Positions 24,980-38,022 are shown, numbered from the stretch's first letter. The stretch is 63,433 bases of DNA from Neoconidiobolus thromboides FSU 785 (GCA_025603075.1 MU626379.1:1-63433), one strand, 5' to 3'. Translations and numbers: made by a program. The notes: generated by a model not told the origin, from the letters alone.

Positions 24980-25880
24980 TATATTTAGTTTATAATCTCG
25001 ATAGCTTATATTTTTTGATATTAAAAACTAATGAAAACTTATATGCTTCTTAAATTTAAAAAAATCGATTACGTGTTTTAGAGCTAATGAAATATCTGTC
25101 TAATCTGGAGTAAGAAAACCCCTTATTATATATAAATGCTAAAAAATATTAGTATGATTAATGTCTAATAGGTGGTATTTAACTATTCTAGGTTAAAGGA
25201 GGCAATTTGTTTAATTATTATAGTAAAATGTACTAAGTATAAAAATTCAAAAATAAAAATAAAAACTATCTATAATACAGCTTAGCTGGGTTCATCTTGA
25301 ATTGAAAATAAAAAACAGCTTATTTAAAATAAAAATTAGGCCTAAATTTCTAGTAAAATTAGGCTTAAATTCTTAGTTAACAATTTTTACTAAATTTTAC
25401 TAAACTATAGCTTATAAATTGAATTAGTATTTTTTTCTTAGAACTTACTATGATCAATAATAAGTCGCTTTTATACTATTAAATTTAAAATGAAAAAGTC
25501 AAAAATCTCAAATATTTTAGCTTTCTCTTACTTTAAAATTATGTAGCTTATACTTTTTATTTTAAAATGTCTTTAACTAAGCCTAATTTAATATTATCAA
25601 TATAAGGAAAAGATACCAACAATAACAATAGTTAAAATGGTAGCACATCAGATAAATTTTATTAGAATTTAACTTTACAAGTTATTGAGTTAAGTAGCAA
25701 ACTTTAAAAATTAACCAATCAAACAACTGATTTTAAAAAATACCATTTTATTTTCAATTCAAGATGAACCAGGCTGTAAAAAAGAAATTAATTTGATTTG
25801 ATCCCATCAATAGAAACTTCAATTCAATAAAAAAAAGAACAAATTAAAAAATAGAGATGTCATTGAATTGTAATCATTGA

Positions 25881-25981
25881 TGGGGATGTATTTTTGTGTC
25901 TAACAATTTTACTAACAATTTTTCCACTTAAATAGCGCTTGGAAGGTGGAAAAAGTAATGAAGCCAAAAAAAACATCCCCA
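25881..25981 (-). mobile_element. ~100-bp TIR element, near-intact
   Basis: Both ends are perfect: TGGGGATGTATTTTTGTG on the left and AAAACATCCCCA on the right, 101 bp. Core CAAATAGCGCTTGGAAGGTG with the Lys-Ala-like AATGAAGCC end. The flanks are TGA and ATG rather than TA on both sides. Confidence 0.85.
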
Positions 25982-27663
25982 ATGCTATTGAATAAAAGAT
26001 AATAACCAGACAAGTTTAAATTTGATCCATTTCAAAAAAAGATGATAAAATCTTAATAAAAATCTAGATCTGTAACCCTAATCAAATTATATCAAAAGCT
26101 TATAGTAACTATATTTTCAATTTAAATGATCTTATTTTTTAACTAAGTTTCAATTTTATTGTATATCTTCAATACTATTGTAATGTCAAGTTCATAAGTT
26201 GTCCAACTTTATTAGTGTATAAAAAACTAATAACTAAATGAAACTGATAAAGATCACCTAACTAACAATCTATTATCAAAAAATAATCATGTAGTTGACT
26301 AATTGTCCCTTCTCAATACAAATGAGTTATTTTATAATTTCAATATTTGTTATATTGCTATTATAAACACATAAACTTTGTTGAATTTTTTTTAGCTTTT
26401 TTGCATTATTAATGCAAATGATCAAAATTGCTATCTTTATTGATCAAGTTGGCTAGATTAATCTAATAGTTATCTTGGATGATAATAATTATATTATCTT
26501 TTTTAAATATATTGATTTGAGGATATAGTAATTTTTTTGTAACATTTGAAATACTAAGATACATTGATCGGAAACTATATTAGTTCTATTAATCATTTAA
26601 AAGGACAATAAAACCCTGATGCGGCTTTTAACAAAGAAAATGTATAAAGAATAATTAACAGAGGAAACAAGAGCCGAGAAATGGACTAAGTTTATTATGA
26701 TTTACTTGATTTCTTGTAAATTTTTATTGGAGAATAAATATTAAATTAAATTAACTCATCGTTGCTATTCTTTTCCGATCCTAATTTTTAAAATATATAC
26801 ATTATAGGAACTCAAATAATGAATTTAATGTTCATTGATTTTATTTATATACTCTAGTATTATATAAATGTTATTAATATAATAAAAGTAAGATAGTTGT
26901 TTATAAATAGACTTTTTGTTTATTTCAATTTTTTGATTTTTTTGATTTTGATAAATTGGGTATTATTTTATTTTTAAATTGATTTAAAAATAGAAAATGG
27001 AAGGTATATTTATAGTTTGAAGCTGCAAAATTAGAATGACTAAGGAGAAATTTAAGAAAAAAGTAAAATAAATAAATCAGAAATTGGGATTTTTCAAATA
27101 AAATGGGCAGAGTAATAAAACTTGAAGTCGATTAACAAATTAATCTAAAAATAGAAACTCAAGTTAACAACTCGATAAAAACATTGGCTCTATATTTTCA
27201 CCGTAATTTATTATGAAGTAAAGATTTCATAGATAAACCAATAATATAGTACTATAAAGTTCAAAGTACTTGGTCTATTTGTTCAATCTATTATTAGTTT
27301 TGGAACAATCAAAATTTATAAGAATAAGAGGTTCGCGGAAACTATAATAACTCCAAGGCCTGATTTTATATTTAAATTAACAAATAAAAGCAGATAGTTA
27401 CTATTATAAAATATATTTTTAAATACCCCTTTTTATATTGCAATTTATAATTAATTTATTAATTTAATTTCTTTTCAATTTTTATTGATTGTTTATCTTT
27501 CTTATTAATATTGATTAATTTGAAGAAAAATATTATTATCTATTATAGAGACGTCAAGTCTATCCATTTAGTTTTTATTGTATAATTTAATTTAATTTTT
27601 TATCTTATTGAAAAGAAATTGTGTAATTGTAAATAATTTTATTAAGCTTTAATTATTTCAAAG

Positions 27664-27715
27664 GTAGGCTAACTTGAGCTTTGATTGTAAACATGATATT
27701 AACTAATTTCTTTAG
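27664..27715 (+). other. Probable 5' UTR intron of the chitin synthase
   Basis: The sequence runs AAAG|GTAGGC ... ATTAACTAATTTCTTTAG|ATG. Donor, branch-like CTAAT and acceptor all fit the introns of this window, and the acceptor abuts the start codon. Confidence 0.6.
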
Positions 27716-30700
27716 ATGGCTACTCATATGAAATCAAACATCAATGATATTCCATCCGAACGTAGTACTCCAGTTGAGGGCTCAAGGGATCAAGATTTAT
27801 CAAAAGCCAGTCAAAAAACTACTAATAGTATTGTACATACATTAGTAGAAAAATATAAATCCAAGAATCAAACGTATACTAAAGTTGGATCAAGAGTATT
27901 GCTCTCCATCAATCCATTGCATCTTAGTAACCCACTTCAAGGAGATTCCGTTCAAGCCGAGTATGTTGAAGACTTTGAAGACTTTTCTGGACGTCGTTCC
28001 ACTCAATTACCAGCTCATATTTATCAATTAGCTAATACTACTTATTTTCATTTACGTCGTTCAGCTATTGATCAATCTGTTATCTTTGTTGGTGATTCTG
28101 GTTCTGGAAAATCCAAAGCAAAAGAATTATTTGTATCCCAATTAGCTGCTTTGAGAAAAAGTTCTAAAAAAGAATCCAAGCTTTTTAAGCAACTTCTAAA
28201 TTCATACACTGTTATTAATTCGTTTGGTCAAGCAGCTACTAGTATCAATTCTCATGCTTCTAGATTTGGTCTTTATACTGAAATTCAATTTGATCATAAA
28301 GGTAGAGCTGTTGGATTTAAACATTTAGATTATCTTTTAGAAAGAAATCGTGTTTGCTTCCCTGGTTCTCAAGAATCGAATTTTTATGCCTTTTATCAAT
28401 TGCTTGCCGGTACTTCCGCTGATGAAAGAGCTCATTTTCATCTTATGCAAGAGTCATCTCATTACAATTATCTTCGTGGAACTCGAGTTCAAGTTTCTAA
28501 TTCTCAACTTAGTTCCGAATTTAAAGCCTTAAAAGCAGCTATGAGAACATTGGGTTTTAATCCTAAATTTCAGAGTCAAGTATTTCAACTCCTTGCTGCT
28601 ATCTTACATCTTGGTAATATTAATTTTGAGAATCCAGCTCATCATACTGGTGATGATGCTGCTTTAATTAAAAATACCGATGTACTTGATTTAGTTGCTG
28701 ATTTCCTTGGACTTCATCCAGGAACTTTAGAAGGTTTGCTTACTTATAAAACCAAGATTATTAAAAAGGAAGCATGTACTGTATTTTTAGATGCTGCTCA
28801 AGCTGTTGTTCAACGTGATGATTTAGCAAGATGTCTTTATTCATTACTCTTTTCTTGGGTAACTGAATTTATTAATACTCGTCTTTGTGTTAAAGAACAA
28901 GCTAATTTCCTTGGACTTCTTGATTTACCTGGTACTACTCAAATTAATTCAACAAATAATTTCCAACAATTTTGTGCTAATTACGCTAATGAACGACTTT
29001 ATAATTATATTTGTTACCATGTATTTGAAGCTTCAAATGACTCTTATCTTGAAGACCAAATTCAAATGCCAATTGTTGATTATTTTAGTAATCAACCAAC
29101 CGTTCAACTACTAAGTAAAAAAGCCACTGGTCTAGTTAATATCCTTCAACGTCAAGCTAATCGTTCTCGTGGACCCGCTACTGATGCAGCAGCACTTCAA
29201 GCTATGATTAAAGAACATGAAGATGAAAGTGCTGAAATTTTCCAAGCTAATCAAGCTATGGCTCAATTTACTGTTCGTCATTACTTTGGGGATGTGACCT
29301 ATTCTATCAATGGATTTATGGATAGTAACATGGGTGGTATTGCACCCGATTTTGTTCAAACGTTCCGTGGGTCTGGAGCAGTTACTGGAAATCCATTTGT
29401 TACTGGTTTATTTAGTAATGGTAGTCTTACTATTGAATCTCATCCAAAAGCTTCTGGTGCTATTGTTTCTGCTCAACAATCAGGCATGCCGCTTCGTCAA
29501 CCTTCAATGAAACGTGCTCGTGTTAAGGGCAATTTAACTGATGGTAAAATACCCTGTATGGCAAGTCAACTCCAAAATGCTATGGATGAATTATTTGATA
29601 CTTTTGATAACGCAGAAACTTGGTTTGTTATTTGTATGTCACCTGGTCCACATCATATTGATTCTGAAACCATTCGTGAACAGTTGGTTCGATACAGTGT
29701 TGATATTATGGCTGAAAGAAAAAGTCTCGAGTACACTGCTTGTTATCAACATGATGAATTTATATCTCGTTACCAAAATGTTTTAGAACCCATGGGTGTT
29801 GATTTAACAAGATCTGCTGATCAATCTATTGAAGCTGTTCGTACTATATTTGGTTGGAATTATGATCGTTTAGCTATTGGATCTCAATTTGTTTACCTTT
29901 CAGATGAAGCATGGAGGGATCTTGAAGATAATTTAAGAGCTATTGAACATGGTCAAAATCCTTTAGGTATGGGTGGAGATGATCGTGGTTCACTTTATAG
30001 TGAAGCCGATAGTAACTTTGATAATGAATCTATTGCAACTGCAGATCAATATGGTGATTTTGATTTAACTCGCGCTGCTAATGAATTGAATAATGAAAAA
30101 GGAAACTTGATTGAAGAAGAAGAAGAAGATACTAAGATTCCAAAAACTAAAACCCGTAAAGCATGGATTTGTTGTACATGGGCTTTAACTTGGTGGATTC
30201 CATCCTCTTTCCTTTCATGCTGTGGTAGAATGAAATTAAAAGAGGTTAGATTTGCATGGAGAGAAAAAGTAGCGCTTTGTATTATTATTATGTTCTTTTG
30301 TTTATTTGTAGTGGCCTTTATTGCTTTGTTTAATCCTTTGATTTGTCCAACTAGAGCAATTTACGGTTTAGGGGATATCGCTGTAGACCAAGATAAAGGG
30401 ATAAAAGAAAAGGCTTTGGTTGTTTTACGTGGTAAAGTATACGATTTGAGAAAAGTGAGAACATTTAAAGATGGTACTCATGGAAATAAACCTGTTGATA
30501 AAATTCTTGATCAAGTTGCTGGTAACGATATGTCTGATTTATTCCCAATGCAAATCAGTGCATTGTGTAATAAAATCGATGGTACTGAAATCAGTCCTCA
30601 AGTTGTGTTTGGAAATATGACACCTTGGGATCTCCCTCCTCCACATGACAATAGGTATTTTAGACGATCAGATGATGATGATAATCGGTATCAGAAGTTT

Positions 30701-33160
30701 GACAATGCTTTAATAACCATGTTGAAACCAGGGTTTTTGGGGGATATGGCCTATTCTGCTGAAGATATAGAAAAAAATTTCGATAGAAAAAAGTTCTTTG
30801 TTTATAAAGATAAAGATAAAGGCACTGAAAAGATTTACAGTCTACAGCAATATGCAAACACATATATAAAAGCACCAGGAGGCGAAGCACGAGATTCAAT
30901 GACTGAAACGGAATTCCTTCCAAATGAGTTCATTAATGGCTTTATCCCTAAATTAAGAGGAACAGAAGATTCTAATCAATTTAATACCAAGGTAGTGCCT
31001 GATAGACAAGAAAGGCAGCGATTGATAAGATGCCTTGATAATTTGTTTTACGCAGGTGTTATTGATGATCGTAAATCTTTCCAATGTCTTTTTGCGCAAT
31101 ATCTCTTACTAGCTGTATCTGTTTTCTTGTTTGCCATTCTTTTTATTAAATTTTTGGCCTCATTACAATTGGGATCACATCCGGAGCCAGAAGATCATGA
31201 TAAATTTGTTATTTGTAACGTACCATGTTATACCGAAGGTGAAGAATCTCTAAGGCTCACAATTGATTCATTGGCTGCACTAAAGTATGATGATAAGCGT
31301 AAATTATTATTTATTATTCCAGATGGTATGGTTATTGGTGGTGGTAATGATCTCCCAACTCCAAGAATTGTACTCAATCTCCTTGGTGCAGACCCTAATG
31401 AAGAAGAAAGTGAGCCATTATCTTTCATTTCTTTAGGTGAAGGTAGTAAGCAACATAATATGGGTAAAGTTTACACTGGGTTATATGAATGCAAAGGGCA
31501 TGTTGTTCCTTATATTGTCGTTGTTAAAGTAGGAAAACCAACCGAACGTTCTAAACCAGGCAATCGTGGTAAACGTGATTCCCAAATGGTCTTAATGAAG
31601 TTCTTTAACAAAGTACATTATGATTACCCTATGGTTCCTCTTGAGTTAGAAATGTATCATCAAATCAAGAATGTAATTGGTGTTGATCCTCATTTCTATG
31701 AATTCGTATTAATGGTGGACGCTGATACTATGGTTATGCCTGATTCTCTTAATAGACTTGTAGCAGCTATGTTACATGATACCAAAGTCATGGGTATTTG
31801 TGGTGAAACTGCATTATTAAATGAAACTGACACTTGGGCTACTATGATTCAAGTATATGAATACTATATGTCCCATTATTTGGCTAAATCATTTGAATCT
31901 TTATTTGGTTCTGTTACTTGTTTACCAGGTTGTTTCTCCATGTATCGTCTTCGTTCTGCTGATGGCACCAAACCATTGTTAGTAAACAATGTAATTATCA
32001 AAGACTATTCTGAGAACGTTGTTGAAACTTTACACATGAAAAATTTACTTCATTTAGGTGAAGATCGTTATCTTACAACCCTTATGTTGAAGCACTTCCC
32101 ATTCTTTAAGATGACCTTTACACCCGACGCTAAGTGCTTAACTAATGCACCTGATACTTTCTCAGTTCTTTTATCACAAAGAAGAAGATGGATTAACTCT
32201 ACTGTTCATAATCTTATGGAACTTGTTTTCTTACCTAGATTATGTGGTTTCTGTTGTTTCTCTATGAGATTTGTTGTCTTTATGGATTTATTCTCTACCC
32301 TTGTCATGCCTGCCACTTTATTATATCTTGGTTACATTATCTACAGACTTATTGTCGATGATAGTAAATTGATTGGTGCTCTTTCTATTCTGTTCTTAGT
32401 TGCACCCTATGCACTACAAATGCTTGTCTTCTTACTTCGTCGTCAATGGAATCAAATAGGATGGATGATGATCTACTTATGCGCTCTTCCAGTCTTTGCC
32501 TTCTTTATTCCAATTTATTCTTTCTGGCATTTTGATGATTTCTCATGGGGTAATACTCGTGTTGTATTAGGTGATGGTGGTAAAAAGAAGAAAGTTGCAG
32601 CCGTTGAAGATGTCAAATTCGACCCAAGTTCTATTCCAACTCGTAAATGGGATGAATATGAAAGAGATCTTTTAGAAGCTCAAACTGAAAAATCATCAAC
32701 ACACGAACCATCCATTAGGTCTCACTCACCAATGTCACAAGCACCAGAGAAAGGATTATATCCCTCAAATGCTTATTTGAATACCCAGATGCCACAGCCA
32801 CATTTAAGCACTGAATCTTACCAAAGACAATCTGCTTTTAGACCACAATCACAAATGTCCTTAGCACATGCAGCACCACCACAATACATTCCAATGGGTA
32901 ATATTGCATCACGTAATCCTTCTCCACTACCACAAGGTTTACATCCTGCCTTACCACAATACCACCAATTACCTAATTACCCAACCGAACACCAAGTCAT
33001 TGATGGTATCAAGCAAATATTATCTGGAGTAGATCTTATGCAAGTCACTAAACGTCAGCTCAGAGAACGTTTAGATAGCATGTTCCAGCTCGACATTAGC
33101 AAGAGCAACAAAGAATTTGTTAATCGCGCTATTGAACTCATCCTTCAAGATGACCTTTAA
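27716..33160 (+). CDS. Chitin synthase with N-terminal myosin-motor-like domain (class V/VII type)
   Basis: A 1814-residue protein in one uninterrupted exon. Residues ~40-760 form a myosin-motor-like domain with P-loop GDSGSGKS (126-133), a switch I-like NSHASRFG and LGLLDLPG in place of switch II. Transmembrane helices follow near 855-880, a cytochrome b5-like segment (LVVLRGKVYDLRKVRTF) near 895 and another helix near 1130. The catalytic GT2 domain has VDADTMVMPDS, CLPGCFSMYR, GEDRYLTT and QRRRWINS (about 1340-1495), then several helices. A Pro/Gln-rich linker leads to a DEK_C domain at the C-terminus (about 1755-1814). It polymerises UDP-GlcNAc into cell-wall chitin at the plasma membrane; the motor-like domain aids delivery or tethering. 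Long intronless coding contrasts with most neighbours. Confidence 0.95.
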   Translation: MATHMKSNINDIPSERSTPVEGSRDQDLSKASQKTTNSIVHTLVEKYKSKNQTYTKVGSRVLLSINPLHLSNPLQGDSVQAEYVEDFEDFSGRRSTQLPAHIYQLANTTYFHLRRSAIDQSVIFVGDSGSGKSKAKELFVSQLAALRKSSKKESKLFKQLLNSYTVINSFGQAATSINSHASRFGLYTEIQFDHKGRAVGFKHLDYLLERNRVCFPGSQESNFYAFYQLLAGTSADERAHFHLMQESSHYNYLRGTRVQVSNSQLSSEFKALKAAMRTLGFNPKFQSQVFQLLAAILHLGNINFENPAHHTGDDAALIKNTDVLDLVADFLGLHPGTLEGLLTYKTKIIKKEACTVFLDAAQAVVQRDDLARCLYSLLFSWVTEFINTRLCVKEQANFLGLLDLPGTTQINSTNNFQQFCANYANERLYNYICYHVFEASNDSYLEDQIQMPIVDYFSNQPTVQLLSKKATGLVNILQRQANRSRGPATDAAALQAMIKEHEDESAEIFQANQAMAQFTVRHYFGDVTYSINGFMDSNMGGIAPDFVQTFRGSGAVTGNPFVTGLFSNGSLTIESHPKASGAIVSAQQSGMPLRQPSMKRARVKGNLTDGKIPCMASQLQNAMDELFDTFDNAETWFVICMSPGPHHIDSETIREQLVRYSVDIMAERKSLEYTACYQHDEFISRYQNVLEPMGVDLTRSADQSIEAVRTIFGWNYDRLAIGSQFVYLSDEAWRDLEDNLRAIEHGQNPLGMGGDDRGSLYSEADSNFDNESIATADQYGDFDLTRAANELNNEKGNLIEEEEEDTKIPKTKTRKAWICCTWALTWWIPSSFLSCCGRMKLKEVRFAWREKVALCIIIMFFCLFVVAFIALFNPLICPTRAIYGLGDIAVDQDKGIKEKALVVLRGKVYDLRKVRTFKDGTHGNKPVDKILDQVAGNDMSDLFPMQISALCNKIDGTEISPQVVFGNMTPWDLPPPHDNRYFRRSDDDDNRYQKFDNALITMLKPGFLGDMAYSAEDIEKNFDRKKFFVYKDKDKGTEKIYSLQQYANTYIKAPGGEARDSMTETEFLPNEFINGFIPKLRGTEDSNQFNTKVVPDRQERQRLIRCLDNLFYAGVIDDRKSFQCLFAQYLLLAVSVFLFAILFIKFLASLQLGSHPEPEDHDKFVICNVPCYTEGEESLRLTIDSLAALKYDDKRKLLFIIPDGMVIGGGNDLPTPRIVLNLLGADPNEEESEPLSFISLGEGSKQHNMGKVYTGLYECKGHVVPYIVVVKVGKPTERSKPGNRGKRDSQMVLMKFFNKVHYDYPMVPLELEMYHQIKNVIGVDPHFYEFVLMVDADTMVMPDSLNRLVAAMLHDTKVMGICGETALLNETDTWATMIQVYEYYMSHYLAKSFESLFGSVTCLPGCFSMYRLRSADGTKPLLVNNVIIKDYSENVVETLHMKNLLHLGEDRYLTTLMLKHFPFFKMTFTPDAKCLTNAPDTFSVLLSQRRRWINSTVHNLMELVFLPRLCGFCCFSMRFVVFMDLFSTLVMPATLLYLGYIIYRLIVDDSKLIGALSILFLVAPYALQMLVFLLRRQWNQIGWMMIYLCALPVFAFFIPIYSFWHFDDFSWGNTRVVLGDGGKKKKVAAVEDVKFDPSSIPTRKWDEYERDLLEAQTEKSSTHEPSIRSHSPMSQAPEKGLYPSNAYLNTQMPQPHLSTESYQRQSAFRPQSQMSLAHAAPPQYIPMGNIASRNPSPLPQGLHPALPQYHQLPNYPTEHQVIDGIKQILSGVDLMQVTKRQLRERLDSMFQLDISKSNKEFVNRAIELILQDDL

Positions 33161-33450
33161 TTAAATAATTCATTTTGTATAACTAAATCATAACCATTGA
33201 ATTCTATTCTCTTTAATCCTTAATTTTTAAATAAAATTACCTTTATGTAACTATTTTTATTGAGCAAATTATAATTTATTATATCTAAGCTATAATTTAT
33301 TACATCTAAACTATATCAAAGCTGGTTAATAAATGATATATTATAACATCTACATTATCATCTCATCCTTAGATTTAAAAACTTCACAAGATATTATTGG
33401 TTTATGGTCAAATTATAAACACACATCAAAAATTAACCTAATTATTTTTT

Positions 33451-34275
<825 letters not shown>

Positions 34276-34730
34276 TATCATATAATAAATTACATGAATT
34301 AATTTAATCCTTAAAGGCATAGTAGCTGTTTTAATAAATATTTTAATCCTAAAATCAATAGTTTTTGACAATCTACATTTCATTTGCTTTTTTAATCATC
34401 ATATAGTTTAAACTTCATGTTTGTGATTAGACAAATAAAAGTTTTGTCTTTAACTATGAATAAATTGATACAAATTAATAGTAGATTATTGATTACATGG
34501 GAATGTATTTTTATATTTAAGAATTTTACTAATTTTTCCACTCAAATAGTGCTTGAAAGATAGAAAAAGTGAAGCCAAAAAAAAAATCCTCATATGATTG
34601 ATTATTTTCAAATTGATTTAATTTTTTAACAATAACTCAACAATCTTGTTCGAGAATAGATTAGACTAAAATCAAAAAGATTATACAACTGGTATTTAGC
34701 AAAATATATGATACAATAAAAGCTTTTTAT
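34276..34730. other. Convergent intergenic region with repeat element
   Basis: Contains one TIR element (34496-34594) between the ArfGAP and subtilase stop codons. Nothing else recognised. Confidence 0.5.
34496..34594 (-). mobile_element. ~100-bp TIR element
   Basis: Left CA-TGGGAATGTATTTTTAT, TTAAGAATTTTACTAA, core CAAATAGTGCTTGAAAGAT, AGTGAAGCC, right AAATCCTCA-TA. Short deletions in the middle. Confidence 0.75.
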
Positions 34731-35894
34731 TTATGCTGAACCATTGAAGAGTAAATAATTTTTGGTATCAGAATTGAATCCGGAGATAACATTTTTGGTA
34801 GAAATATTTTGAATATAGGCCTTGATTTGTGGAATGGTATATGAGCTACTAGAATACAATGTAGCTGCGAAACCGGCAACATGAGGAGTAGCCATAGAAG
34901 TTCCAGAAATGGTATTAGTACCACCATTATTCCAGGTTGATAATACATTGACACCTGGTGCAATCATATCAACACATTTTCCATAATTAGAAAATGAAGC
35001 TTTTCTATCATTTACATCGGAAGCAGCAATAGTAAAAGAAGTCTCAGCAGAAGCTGGGGATACATTACAAGCATCTGAGTTATCATTCATGGCTGCAATA
35101 ACAGATAGTACACCTTTACTGGTAGCAGCATCAACAGCATTATTAACAGAATCAGTCTTACCGCCGCCTAAACTTGCAGAAATAATATTTCCTTTAGTAC
35201 CACGAAGATCTCCAGCTACCCAGTTAAACCCAGCAATGATTGAGCTCCATGAGCCACTAGAGTTTTTGTCCAATACTTTAACAGCAACAATATTTACTTT
35301 TTTAGCTACCCCATAAGTACGCGAACCCACGGTACCAGCACAATGAGTACCATGTCCATTTTCATCACTATTAGGGCTCCCATTAACAAAATTGGCTCCC
35401 CATACGGCTCTCCCTTCAAATTCTGGATGACCAACGGCAACACCAGTGTCAACAACATAAACCACTACACCTTTGCCATCAGCTGAATAAGTATAAGTAG
35501 ACTTATTATTAAATTGTCTTTGAGAAATACGAGCTAAGCCCCAGGGAGCATTATTTTGAACAGTTTGACCATGAGCTTTACCATCACTTTCAATAAAATC
35601 AACTTCTGCTAAGTTACGCACTTTATCTAATACGTCTTTAGAGAATTTAGCATGATACATGTTTCCAATGTGTTGGTATACTTGGATAATTTCATTACCA
35701 TTGTTACGGTCGTTAAATAAAGATTTAACTGATTGAATGTGTGCGTCCAATGTAGTACGGGTACCTTTTTTTAAATTAATAATGTATTCCCCTTCTATAG
35801 TATCTTTTACAATTTTAAGTGGTGCAATGTCACTATAGACCAAAGAAAGTAAATTGGAAGCAACGAATATTAATGCTGTGATTCTCATTTTCAT
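34731..35894 (-). CDS. Secreted subtilisin-like serine protease (S8, proteinase K-like)
   Basis: Single exon, 387 residues. Signal peptide at ~1-21, then an I9 propeptide (YIINLKKGTRTTLDAH and YHAKFSKDVLDKVRNL) to about residue 112, then the mature protease. Catalytic triad by motif: Asp149 (VVDTGV), His181 (NGHGTHCAG), Ser333 (GTSMATPHVAG); oxyanion Asn270. The oxyanion motif reads IAAMNDN where the paralogue has VAAGNDN, replacing the usual Gly by Met. It likely degrades extracellular protein. It is arranged head-to-head with a close paralogue at 38023-39180. The paralogue starts Met-Arg, so the second Met (at 35888) may be the true start. Confidence 0.93.
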   Translation of the reverse strand: MKMRITALIFVASNLLSLVYSDIAPLKIVKDTIEGEYIINLKKGTRTTLDAHIQSVKSLFNDRNNGNEIIQVYQHIGNMYHAKFSKDVLDKVRNLAEVDFIESDGKAHGQTVQNNAPWGLARISQRQFNNKSTYTYSADGKGVVVYVVDTGVAVGHPEFEGRAVWGANFVNGSPNSDENGHGTHCAGTVGSRTYGVAKKVNIVAVKVLDKNSSGSWSSIIAGFNWVAGDLRGTKGNIISASLGGGKTDSVNNAVDAATSKGVLSVIAAMNDNSDACNVSPASAETSFTIAASDVNDRKASFSNYGKCVDMIAPGVNVLSTWNNGGTNTISGTSMATPHVAGFAATLYSSSSYTIPQIKAYIQNISTKNVISGFNSDTKNYLLFNGSA

Positions 35895-35923
35895 TTTTAT
35901 TATTTTTAGTTGTTTATTTTTGA

Positions 35924-35931
35924 TTTTTATA
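35924..35931 (-). promoter_or_regulatory. TATA box
   Basis: TATAAAAA on the minus strand, about 30-40 bases upstream of the subtilase start at 35894. Confidence 0.45.
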
Positions 35932-37965
35932 CTGCTATATTTCTTTCATTATATATTTTACTACTATTTTATTACTTTTTTTATATTGCAGGTGATTTTG
36001 ACTTTATCATTTGAAAAGTCATTAATATTTAAGATTTTTTGCCATATTTAATTATGCATCTATTTATTTACTATTACCCATTCTAGTTTACTAACTAAAT
36101 AATTCGTTTTTATCATATCATAGTATTTTATTAACGTGTATAATACAATTGTAAAAATTAGCACATGTATTCTTAACCACAATTTTATGTGCTGTATACT
36201 ATTGTTTTCTCTTAAAATATTTAAAAAGGTGTTTTTTTAGAAGCCAGTAATAAATCTGAAGTTTTGTATCAATTATATTCTAACAAAGAGTTATTATTTA
36301 TTCTGCTTTTAAAGTCCATATATTATCTTTATTATGAGTAGTTTTTAGAATGTTTCTTTATAGTCACATTTTTGATTTACTACAAAATAGTTATAAATAT
36401 AGAAAAAAGATAAATATTTAGCGAGCATTCAGTTATTTTTTAATATAAACTATTGCAAATGAACCATTATATCATAACTTATCCCCAGCAATTTATCATT
36501 TTCTATTATTTTATTTAAATATATTCTACTCTCCTGTTAGGGTTAAGTTCATTTCAATACATTTATTTAATTGATAATAAAATTTAAAAAACCATACCCA
36601 GGCATTAGGTTGGAGTGACTTATTAAAGGGAGGCCTTTAGAAATTTGCTAATAAGTAAATAATCAGTTATTTTATTTAGTAGTTTTATTTTGTCAATTAA
36701 TAGGCTTTAAATATAAGCTTTAAATAATTAAAGCGCAAACATGCTATTGGATTTTTTTATAAAGATACCTTTGATATGAACAATCATAGCAGATTAATTT
36801 ATTAAATTAGATCTAGTTATTCCGTAGTGTGTTATTTGTAAGATACAATAGCTAATAAGATCATGGTCAAATTAAGATATCATCATGTATTATAATAATA
36901 GTTATGTGCAAATGTCCCATTTACCATTTTTTCCTCTGTAGTAATAGTTGTTAACCAGTATAAACACAAAAAATATAATTACAACCCTTAATATTATTGA
37001 ATCACATGCTATAGAGTCTAAACCTCCGCATGATTCCAATAGTTCAATAGTCCAAAATCGACAGGAATACTTGAACTCCCTAAAAGTAGCGGAAATTCCA
37101 TTTATAAAGTAAAAAGAACAACTTCCTGTATATTATTAACTGGTGTTTTATTGATTTTTATACTATTACTTATTTGGTTTTATGTTGACTCAGTTTTAAT
37201 ATTGGGTATTTTAATTTAATGGTGTTTGTAAACAGCTTTTGCGCATTTTTGTGCAAGTTTTTATTAAGTTAATGCTACTTCTAAATTAATAAAAAGTAAT
37301 TTAAGCCAAAAAGTTAGTCTAAAATCGATTTTAAATTTTACCTTATCTTCTTGTGTAACCAAAAATTAAACTACTAAATTGAAATAAAACAGGATATTAA
37401 ACTATGGCTAGAAATTAGATCAGTATTCTATTGTTTTTTTAAACCTTTAGTATTAAAGTCTATCCCTAAAAATGATATATTTCTATTTCTATTCCTATTC
37501 CTATTTTTATATAACAAACATCTGAACTAAATCGCGCTCATACTAGACTTTACCAAAATATCTTAAAGTCTGTTTATTTGTTATCAATAAGCGTGATAGT
37601 CATAAAATAATATAAGAAATCGCAAAAATGAAATAATTCAAAGAATAAAACTTTCATTTGATTAACAATTTATCTCACTATGGAGCCTTATTAAGTTAAA
37701 AACTAGTAAATATGTAAAATAGCACAAAAATGCTTTAATTTTATTTAGCAACTTTCTACGGTTTAAATAATAATAAACTATAGCCTTCTCACCTGACAAA
37801 GCTTATAGAGAGTAAGCTAACTAAATGAAACACCTGAAGCTAAGTATATCCTATTCGACTATTAAATAAAAATAAGGATAAGTAATAAATGGTACTATGA
37901 TGACATGTAATATTTGAAAACAAAGGTACATTATTTAAGAACTATTTGGTTATGGCAATATAAGG

Positions 37966-37974
37966 TATATATAT
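37966..37974 (+). promoter_or_regulatory. TATA box
   Basis: TATATATAT about 50 bases upstream of the subtilase ATG at 38023. Confidence 0.5.
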
Positions 37975-38022
37975 CACATAAGAAAATCGGAATTCATTAA
38001 ACATCAATAAAATCTATTAACT

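Larger units (their letters stand above)
24980..27715. other. Gene-free AT-rich gap
   Basis: A 2.7-kb divergent region upstream of the chitin synthase. It contains one near-intact TIR element (25881-25981) and a probable 5' UTR intron (27664-27715). No coding sequence recognised. Confidence 0.55.
35895..38022. other. Divergent promoter region between two subtilases
   Basis: A 2.1-kb AT-rich spacer. TATA boxes lie near each end (35924-35931 minus, 37966-37974 plus). No gene or TIR element seen. Confidence 0.55.

Noticed and set aside
35089-35316. Plus-strand open frame inside the minus-strand subtilase, with a similar one opposite the other subtilase
   Set aside because: Antisense shadows of the conserved protease codons; no independent support.
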